The notes beneath the pieces are model-generated. The model saw only the letters and a program-made list of their open reading frames with translations. It did no database searches and was not told the origin of the DNA. Made by a program: the position numbers and the translations under genes. This document shows positions 7,700 to 13,396 of a stretch of DNA of 20,878 nucleotides, piece by piece. The stretch lies in the IMG/VR virus record IMGVR_UViG_3300020213_000130, positions 1 to 20,878 of that record, one strand, 5' to 3'. This DNA is from a virus. Every line of letters begins with the position of its first letter. The first letter of the stretch is position 1.

Positions 7700-8806
7700 T
7701 CACAGCACTCGATAAGAGACAACCACGCCCGGGCGAGTCGTGACCGGCAGCGGACGCGACTGGAGCATGATCCACTGGCTCGTCGGGTCCGGCGTGCGCC
7801 AAGACTTGGCAAAGCGTTTGCCGATTGCCATGCCTCCCATGACCTGGGCTGAGTTCGCCATCGACTGGATCGCGTCGAGGTCCGGGATGGCCGCGTAGTT
7901 CATCTCCCAGCCGTTGTTCGGCGCGGCTGAGACGAAGTACACACGGGTCTGATCGAGCAGATTGACCATGCTCCCCCCGATCTCGATGACCATATCGTAC
8001 TCCCAGCACTCGACGCCCATGAAGTTACCGAGGTAACGCATGGTGCCGTCGTTCTGGAAGGCCGTGCCAAACTGGAGATTCGGGCGACCGATCAGATTCG
8101 ACATCCCTCGGTTGTCGAGCAACTGGATAATCGACGCGTTGCGAAGGAATGCCACCGCAGCCGGACGAGACATGATGCAGTGGGTTACCGCAACGTTCTC
8201 TTCCATGGCGATCAGGCGCGCGGCGTCGAGAAACTCGTTTGGCGGGTAGGAGCCGGGTTGGTTCCATTCGCTGCCGCCGCCGACCGCCGTGGTGTGGGAG
8301 CCCGGGCGGCCCAGATCCAGGAAGAACGAATCCTCCCCGAGCACGTCGTAGGTGATGGTGCCGGTATTCATCTCCGAGGCAACCATCCACTCCTCCGTGT
8401 TTTGGATCATGTCCTCCAGATCGGTCATCGTTTCCGCAACATGCGCGGCGAAACGAGCGACGTGGGACGGACGACCACCCCCACCAGATGTGAAGTAGAA
8501 TTCCTCATTCAGCTCCCGTTCGAACATGAAATCGCCCGGGTTGATGCTCCGCTTGATTCGGATATTCGGGGCGGTGAACTGCTCGACGCTGCGATTGCGC
8601 CGACCGACGATCAGTGCCGTCGCGCCCGGGGGCGAGAACGGTGCACCTTGACGGCCTCGGAAGTTGCGGCCAACCTCGATCGTCTGGTTTTGCAGCGTCC
8701 TCTCCCGTTTGATGAGGAGATTCCGAAGGAACCGAGCGGGCATATCGATCTGATCGACGATGCCGTTCAGTGTGACGGTCTCTAGGACCTGGGCGGGGTG
8801 TACCAT
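7700..8806 (-). CDS. Major capsid protein, lambda gpE-like family
   Basis: This 368-residue protein begins 'MVHPAQVLETVTLNGIVDQI'. The C-terminal part 'AKSWRTPDPTSQWIMLQSRP' followed by 'LPVTTRPGVVVSYRVL' matches the pattern of E-family capsid proteins (HK97 fold), as does the N-terminal order with 'PGDFMFERELNEEFYF' near residue 95. The length is close to lambda gpE (341). It assembles the procapsid shell on the scaffold and is expected to be the most abundant virion protein. It lies 15 bases after the putative decoration gene and is followed by a hairpin terminator. The bases before the ATG (CCTACAACAACA) show no Shine-Dalgarno sequence, unusual for such a highly expressed gene. Confidence 0.88.
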   Translation of the reverse strand: MVHPAQVLETVTLNGIVDQIDMPARFLRNLLIKRERTLQNQTIEVGRNFRGRQGAPFSPPGATALIVGRRNRSVEQFTAPNIRIKRSINPGDFMFERELNEEFYFTSGGGGRPSHVARFAAHVAETMTDLEDMIQNTEEWMVASEMNTGTITYDVLGEDSFFLDLGRPGSHTTAVGGGSEWNQPGSYPPNEFLDAARLIAMEENVAVTHCIMSRPAAVAFLRNASIIQLLDNRGMSNLIGRPNLQFGTAFQNDGTMRYLGNFMGVECWEYDMVIEIGGSMVNLLDQTRVYFVSAAPNNGWEMNYAAIPDLDAIQSMANSAQVMGGMAIGKRFAKSWRTPDPTSQWIMLQSRPLPVTTRPGVVVSYRVL

Positions 8807-8821
8807 TGTTGTTGTAGGAAA

Positions 8822-9310
8822 TCAGTGGACGCCCGAGAGGCCCATAACGTGGATGCCGTCTTCGCGGAGACCGGACTTGAGCGCTGACTCGAAGTCGAGG
8901 ATGGTCTCACCCGGGGGGAGGGGGAGTTCGGGGTACCAGACTTGCCCCTGTATGATGACGAGTCCTTGCACCTCATCCGTGGCAGAGAGTTGGAGACGCC
9001 CTGTGGCGTTCATCCCGTGCAAGTACGGCCCGGTGCGACTGGACGTACCCGTCGCGCCCAGGAGGAAGCCCTCGATCGCACGACCAGCGGTCCAGACCTT
9101 CCAGCCGCTCACAACCGAGTCGAAGAAGATCGGGGTCAGGAGCGGCCACGTATCACCCCGGTCCGGCAACGTCGCATCTTCGACGCGCGTGTGGACGAGG
9201 GTGATGGCGGTATCTTCGCTGAACACACCGAGGATGACGTGCCGCGCCTCGTAGCTCTTGAGCGGGTCCAAAGACACCCGCCCGGTCGATAGTTGTCGTT
9301 TGAGGACCAT
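8822..9310 (-). CDS. Putative head decoration protein (gpD position)
   Basis: This 162-residue protein starts 'MVLKRQLSTGRVSLDPLKSY' and has a central 'AGRAIEGFLLGATGTSSRTG' and a C-terminal 'VQGLVIIQGQVWYPELPLPP'. It is strand-rich with no signal peptide or membrane segment. It lies three bases after the protease-scaffold stop and 15 bases before the capsid gene, the slot held by the decoration protein gpD in lambda. Many gpD-like proteins are shorter (about 110-130 residues), so the assignment is by position and general character, not by a clear motif. Confidence 0.55.
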   Translation of the reverse strand: MVLKRQLSTGRVSLDPLKSYEARHVILGVFSEDTAITLVHTRVEDATLPDRGDTWPLLTPIFFDSVVSGWKVWTAGRAIEGFLLGATGTSSRTGPYLHGMNATGRLQLSATDEVQGLVIIQGQVWYPELPLPPGETILDFESALKSGLREDGIHVMGLSGVH

Positions 9311-9313
9311 GGA

Positions 9314-9859
9314 TCACTCGCCTTTCTTGGACTCTTGGCCCTTGACGCGACCGTTGTGGGACTTGAGGAAATCGCCCGCAGACTTGAGGATTTCCTCGTG
9401 ACCGGTCTTATCAGAGGGCTGCATCCACGCCGGACCGGAGGGAGCCATGTGGGTGGGCGTACCGGACTCTGCCCCGAGGAGTTGCTTGCGCAGCGAACCC
9501 CCGGTCGGAGCGGCGACGATGCCGAGCTGGGCGTCCTCTGCCTTGCGAAGCTCGCGCAACTTGACCTGACACTTGGTCAACTCGCGCAGCGCCTGCGCGT
9601 CCTTCATGCAGCCCTCGAACTCCTTACCAAGTTGCATGTCCTCCAGCGCGCGCGTGTGCTTGAGCACGTCGAGTTGGTTCGACATGGAGCCTTTGAAGAT
9701 CGGCCAACCATCGGCGTCCACTGTCGGGGTCGGGGGCGATACCTCGACCTTGACGATCGGCGGGGCCTTGAGTTCGGCGACGCTCTTGGTGAGTTCTGCC
9801 AGCGTCGCTTGGAACGGCGCGAGCATCTTCGCCAGCGCCTCTGCTAGTTTTTCGTCCAT
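9314..9859 (-). CDS. Possible separate scaffold from internal start in protease gene
   Basis: The ATG at 9859 (Met192 of the fusion) lies exactly at the junction between the linker and the coiled-coil region and would give a 181-residue scaffold protein. This mirrors lambda, where Nu3 starts inside gene C. Preceding bases are purine-rich (CCAAAGAAACAC) but do not form a convincing Shine-Dalgarno sequence, so the separate product is only a possibility. Confidence 0.35.
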   Translation of the reverse strand: MDEKLAEALAKMLAPFQATLAELTKSVAELKAPPIVKVEVSPPTPTVDADGWPIFKGSMSNQLDVLKHTRALEDMQLGKEFEGCMKDAQALRELTKCQVKLRELRKAEDAQLGIVAAPTGGSLRKQLLGAESGTPTHMAPSGPAWMQPSDKTGHEEILKSAGDFLKSHNGRVKGQESKKGE

Positions 9860-10432
9860 GTGTTTCTTTGGCGTAGCGGGGTTGCCCTCAGCCGATTTGG
9901 CTACGGGTGGTTGTTCGAGGGATGCCTCGTAGCAGCCCTCGGCGCAGTAGAGAGATACCTCGTTGAGGTTGCCTGCCTTCGCAAGCGCCAGGAGCGCGGG
10001 GTCCTCGATCTTAACGATCATGCCCCATGCGCCGTTGTGCTTGACGGGCAAGCCTTCTCGATCGACCTGGGGGAAACGCGCGTCCTGACCCTGGAGGATG
10101 AAGTGCTCGACCGGGTACGCCTGCTGCTTCGACAGCGGCGTGAAGTCGTGGTGCAGGTCCAACTGGGCACCCGAGCGCATGTGATAGTGCGCGGCGAACC
10201 GGATGTCTTCGGCGCTCATCCACTCGTCCTGCCCGTCCACCTTGTCGGGGACGTAGACGAGGGTATGTAGGAGACCTTCCAGGTCAGCCTTCACCAGCGC
10301 ATGGATGCACAGCGCGCCGTCCTCGCTTTTCAAGAGCGCAGGCTGTTGGTTCGCGCCCTTCGAGACCAGGGACACCAGGGAGACCTGGACTTTCCTCAGG
10401 CGGCGGGGTTTTTTCGAGGGCTGGACGGCCAT
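9314..10432 (-). CDS. Prohead maturation protease fused to scaffold (XkdF / S78-like)
   Basis: From the ATG at 10432 the protein has 372 residues. The N-terminus has 'SLVSLVSKGANQQPALLK', typical of phage XkdF-type proteases. The protease region (about 40-165) includes 'VYVPDKVDGQDEWMSAEDI', a His pair in 'LDLHHDF' (H94/H95) and a Ser in 'NLNEVSLY' (S160), the likely catalytic pair. After a linker, residues about 190-372 form a charged coiled-coil region starting 'MDEKLAEALAKMLAPF', which looks like a scaffold. It would shape the procapsid and then cleave itself and other head proteins. An alternative ATG at 10459 would add nine residues (MDRTLSDRL). I prefer 10432 because a candidate promoter overlaps the longer start. 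The gene is divergent from the portal. Confidence 0.85.
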   Translation of the reverse strand: MAVQPSKKPRRLRKVQVSLVSLVSKGANQQPALLKSEDGALCIHALVKADLEGLLHTLVYVPDKVDGQDEWMSAEDIRFAAHYHMRSGAQLDLHHDFTPLSKQQAYPVEHFILQGQDARFPQVDREGLPVKHNGAWGMIVKIEDPALLALAKAGNLNEVSLYCAEGCYEASLEQPPVAKSAEGNPATPKKHMDEKLAEALAKMLAPFQATLAELTKSVAELKAPPIVKVEVSPPTPTVDADGWPIFKGSMSNQLDVLKHTRALEDMQLGKEFEGCMKDAQALRELTKCQVKLRELRKAEDAQLGIVAAPTGGSLRKQLLGAESGTPTHMAPSGPAWMQPSDKTGHEEILKSAGDFLKSHNGRVKGQESKKGE

Positions 10433-10440
10433 TAGGCGGT

Positions 10441-10468
10441 CTGATAGCGTTCTATCCATGGAAGTCAA
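10441..10468 (-). promoter_or_regulatory. Candidate sigma70-like promoter for the head operon
   Basis: On the minus strand TTGACT (10468-10463) and TATCAG (10446-10441) are separated by 16 bases, matching TTGACA and TATAAT at 5 and 4 of 6 positions. The expected start of transcription (about 10433-10435) falls at the protease ATG (10432), so the message would be almost leaderless. The -35 lies inside the first codons of the divergent portal gene. Confidence 0.4.
10443..10456. repeat. Short palindrome between divergent protease and portal genes
   Basis: GATAG (10443-10447) and CTATC (10452-10456) form a perfect 5-bp inverted repeat around CGTT, one base before the portal ATG (10458) and ten bases before the protease ATG (10432). 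It overlaps the -10 and spacer of the candidate minus-strand promoter. It could be an operator or a start-masking hairpin; it is short enough to arise by chance. Confidence 0.4.
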
Positions 10469-11930
10469 CGAAGAGATCGAGAATCGCACAGGCGAGTCCG
10501 AGTATCGCGTAGGTGATACCGAGCAATCGTGGGTTACCACGATTTCGGGAGGGAGAGGCCCGGATCTCTTCGATGGGGTGATTCCGCCCACCTGGAGTAT
10601 TCGCCAGGCGCTCATGTCCCCGCTGCCGTCCGACGCCAAGAAGGCGCTGACCAAGCTCCTGCTCGCGCCACAGAGCAAGGGTGATGGTGCGTCGCAGAGG
10701 GAGCTGTCCTCCCTCGGTCCGGCCTACCACCCCTTCAACTTCCTGGCAGCGCAGGCGATGGAAAGCCTGTCTCCGCACCACGCCTCATGTCTCGCAACTC
10801 TCGTGGACATGACCGTGGGCCTCGGCCTGCTCGACGAGGAGTTGTACGACACACTGAACCCGCTCACCCCCGACGGCTTCGACAGCCTCATGCGCCAGCT
10901 CGTAACGGACGTGCTGGGCCTCGGTACTGGGTACATCGAAGTGGTGAGAGATCCCGGCTCGCGCCAGATCACAGGACTCCACTGGTTGCCGGGGAGAGAT
11001 ACCTACAAAGTTCTCGACGGGAGGCTCTCGGGGCAGTACCACTTCATGTACACCCAGACGGGTATGCGCGTGGCTCCGTCGGGCTCCAGCTTCGAGTTCG
11101 ATTTCGGGGGGTACATGGACCAGGCCATGTTCGCCAACTTCGCGGACGTGGATCGTCTTGCCTCGGCGCAAGGGACCGAACGTATGATCGACGCCGAGGT
11201 GCTACGTATGCGCCGCTCGCGCAACATGGACCGCGCCATCCCCTTCGTGGACTTCGGCGAGGCAATCCAGATCAAGCTCCCGACGAATCACTGGGACCAC
11301 TACGGCCGCCCGACATGGCTCGGAGCGCAGTCTTACCTGGACCTCTCCTGCGCCCACATCCAGCGCGCGGCGGACTACATGCGCAACCGGGGCACGCCGG
11401 ATCACCTGCTCGTCATGCTCGGGGTGAACCTCACCACCGAGGCGAAGGCGAGTTTGCAGGCATGTATGTCCGCAGGCAAGGGTAGGAACTTCGGCCGCAG
11501 CGCGGCCATTACCATCCCTGGAGCGAGCAATGTCAGCAAGGTCCAACTGGAGAAGTTCTCTGACGGCGTGGACGGTCTCGGCTTCCGCGAGCTTCACGAC
11601 GCTACAGCACTCGCCATCTGCTCGGCTTGGCGTGTTCCCCCGATTCTCGCAGGTATCTCCGTGCCCCGGCCGATGGGATCGGCGAACGAGTTGGTACAGG
11701 CATTGGTGCTAACCCAGACCACCGTAGTTGAGGGTATCCAGCGGCTCGTCTCCACAGCGCTCGGATGTACCTTGGGCGCACGCGGACAAGGCATCCCCGG
11801 GTTCAAGAAGGATTCCTTCCTCTTCAAGAACCTGGTGCAGCACACAGACATCGCGGCGCTGGATACTTTAGCTCGCCAGAAAGACACGAACACGCTCGGG
11901 CGCAGTCCCAAGGATGGACTCAAGAGGTAA
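10458..11930 (+). CDS. Phage portal protein
   Basis: From the ATG at 10458 this encodes 490 residues ('MEVNEEIENRTGESEYRV'). The open frame extends upstream to 10305, but that part lies opposite the protease gene and looks like antisense. Residues about 85-165 include 'LAAQAMESLSPHHASCLATL' and 'MRQLVTDVLGLGTGYIEVVR', and about 275-330 have 'HYGRPTWLGAQSYLDL' followed by 'RAADYMRNRGTPDHLLVML', the stem/wing layout of HK97-type portals. The portal forms the dodecameric DNA channel at one capsid vertex. It is on the opposite strand from all other head genes in the window. Its TAA overlaps the next ATG by one base. Confidence 0.88.
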   Translation: MEVNEEIENRTGESEYRVGDTEQSWVTTISGGRGPDLFDGVIPPTWSIRQALMSPLPSDAKKALTKLLLAPQSKGDGASQRELSSLGPAYHPFNFLAAQAMESLSPHHASCLATLVDMTVGLGLLDEELYDTLNPLTPDGFDSLMRQLVTDVLGLGTGYIEVVRDPGSRQITGLHWLPGRDTYKVLDGRLSGQYHFMYTQTGMRVAPSGSSFEFDFGGYMDQAMFANFADVDRLASAQGTERMIDAEVLRMRRSRNMDRAIPFVDFGEAIQIKLPTNHWDHYGRPTWLGAQSYLDLSCAHIQRAADYMRNRGTPDHLLVMLGVNLTTEAKASLQACMSAGKGRNFGRSAAITIPGASNVSKVQLEKFSDGVDGLGFRELHDATALAICSAWRVPPILAGISVPRPMGSANELVQALVLTQTTVVEGIQRLVSTALGCTLGARGQGIPGFKKDSFLFKNLVQHTDIAALDTLARQKDTNTLGRSPKDGLKR

Positions 11931-12505
11931 TGCCCTTCTCCAACATCCAGATACCCAGCGCCGCTGCGCTCGCGGAGATCAAGTCCCTGCTCCCGCGTGT
12001 GGTCGTGGCGGCCTACCGTCCGTTCGTGGCGCATGCGTCCCAGACACTCGCTGCGGCGCTGCGGGGGAAGGTCACGGAAGGCGGCCCCGATACGATCTTC
12101 CTGGACCTCTTCACGGGTTACTGGTGGTTCGGCGTGCTGGACGATGGGCGTAGATCCACTCGCCCGAAGACCAAACAGGTTCTGGTGTGGTTCGAGAACC
12201 CCAAGGATGACCCCCGCATAAACGGGGGGACGCGCTATCCCAAGAAGTATGAGGGTGCTAGGCGCTTGACCAAGAGGGAGTACGTCGAGGGGCTCGACGA
12301 GAACAAGCGTCGCCGCGCAGCAGGGCAGCCTCCCTTTATGATCGTCCGCGAGTTCGATGCAGGCCCGTTCCCCGGCCGTCACTTCACAGAGAAGGCTACG
12401 GCCAGGGTCTCCGCGGAGATTAGGGAGACTCTGAGAACGATCCTCGTCCCGGACATTCGTCGGCAGGTTACCGCTGAGTTGCAGCAAATGTTCAAGGGGC
12501 TCTAG
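11930..12505 (+). CDS. Putative neck / head-closure protein, gp10-like
   Basis: Starting at the ATG that overlaps the portal stop (TAATG), this encodes 191 residues beginning 'MPFSNIQIPSAAALAEIKSL'. The order of features, a helical N-terminus, a strand region 'TKQVLVWFENPKDDPRI', then 'FMIVREFDAGPFPGRHFTEK' and a C-terminal helix 'IRRQVTAELQQMFKGL', resembles HK97 gp10 and phage virion morphogenesis proteins, where a Pro-x-Arg-x-Phe motif precedes the last helix. These act at the neck or in tail completion. The frame upstream of 11930 is the portal gene read out of frame. The stop overlaps that of the convergent resolvase by four bases (CTAG). Confidence 0.55.
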   Translation: MPFSNIQIPSAAALAEIKSLLPRVVVAAYRPFVAHASQTLAAALRGKVTEGGPDTIFLDLFTGYWWFGVLDDGRRSTRPKTKQVLVWFENPKDDPRINGGTRYPKKYEGARRLTKREYVEGLDENKRRRAAGQPPFMIVREFDAGPFPGRHFTEKATARVSAEIRETLRTILVPDIRRQVTAELQQMFKGL

Positions 12506-13035
12506 TTAATCTCCGTACCCCACCAGAGAGCGATACCGATGGCGTCCCAGACATGCACGGCATCCGTGGGTCGGAAGCCAAAGCGCTTGGCAAGTTGAGC
12601 ATCGGTCATCTCGTAGGTAAACTCGCGGAGCCGGTTGTGCCGGACTTCCTTACCCCATCCCTTAGTCCAGACACCAGGGGGGGCGAAGTGGACCTGGAGC
12701 CCAGACATCATCGCAGCGATGCCCGCAGAAGCTCCAGCGATAAGGGCCAGGTTGAGGATGTTCTGGACCAGGACTTTCGAGCCCTTATCGCTGTAGTGCT
12801 GGCTCTCGATGACCACCGGGCAATCTCGACCATCTAGGATGCCCGGCAGCCTATCCGCGAGTTCCTGGGTCATCCGGACCACCTGCTCGGGACCCTTCAC
12901 TCCCTTCTTTCCAGAGGAAGTGATAATCCCGCAGTCGCGGATATCCCCCTGCTCAGCCCCCAGCACCGCCCAGGCCGTGGTGTTCACATCTGGGTCGATG
13001 CCGACGACAACGGGACTATCAACCGAGAGGAGCAT
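12502..13035 (-). CDS. RuvC-like Holliday junction resolvase
   Basis: This 177-residue protein has the RNase H-like RuvC layout: 'VGIDPDVNTTAWAVLG' with D14, 'CPVVIESQHY' with E77, and the C-terminal 'TDAVHVWDAIGIALWW' with D158, H161 and D164, matching the acidic residues of the RuvC active site and its 'DAADALAIA'-type end. It should cut four-way DNA junctions and branched replication intermediates before packaging. Its start lies inside the end of the upstream small gene (17-bp overlap), so it is co-transcribed with the polymerase. It is convergent with the portal operon. Confidence 0.87.
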   Translation of the reverse strand: MLLSVDSPVVVGIDPDVNTTAWAVLGAEQGDIRDCGIITSSGKKGVKGPEQVVRMTQELADRLPGILDGRDCPVVIESQHYSDKGSKVLVQNILNLALIAGASAGIAAMMSGLQVHFAPPGVWTKGWGKEVRHNRLREFTYEMTDAQLAKRFGFRPTDAVHVWDAIGIALWWGTEIN

Positions 13036-13396
13036 CTTGGAGCCAGAGATGGGCGTGCTTCTCGGTACGTTGGCTTTTCAGGGTCTTACCCTCGGGGAGA
13101 AGATCCTGTCTCGTGAGGTAGTGCTTGACCGCGACGTGGAGCGAGTTTCGGAAGCGGTCAGGGTCCTTGCCTGCTGGCACGACCACGGCGTGAGGTTTCC
13201 TCGTTGTCCCTTTCAGCGCGCCCTTCGCGGCCTCCACGGTGGACAGCAGCGTGGGTCGTCCGATCTGTCCTGTCTGTACCGTGGCGAGGGGCTTGGGTAC
13301 CGTGGCAACCTTGCCCTTCTTCGTGCCCTTCTTCCTGAGGGACGGGGCGACCGGCCGAGCAAGGGGCTTGAGTTTGGGGAGAGCCTTGGTTTTCAT
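13019..13396 (-). CDS. Small basic protein between polymerase and resolvase
   Basis: I do not recognise this 125-residue protein. It starts at an ATG that overlaps the polymerase stop (ATGA), which favours coupled translation. The open frame extends back to 13486, but that part is the polymerase gene read out of frame. The N-terminal half is rich in Lys, Pro and Arg ('LRKKGTKKGKVATVPKP') and probably disordered and nucleic-acid-binding. The C-terminal half contains 'DPDRFRNSLHVAVKHYLT' and ends 'EKHAHLWLQDAPLG'. Tight linkage to the polymerase and resolvase suggests an accessory role in DNA replication or recombination. Confidence 0.75.
   Translation of the reverse strand: MKTKALPKLKPLARPVAPSLRKKGTKKGKVATVPKPLATVQTGQIGRPTLLSTVEAAKGALKGTTRKPHAVVVPAGKDPDRFRNSLHVAVKHYLTRQDLLPEGKTLKSQRTEKHAHLWLQDAPLG

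Noticed and set aside
11594-12487. Minus-strand open frame (297 codons) opposite the portal and neck genes
   Set aside because: Antisense to well-supported genes, no recognisable pattern and spans the boundary between them.
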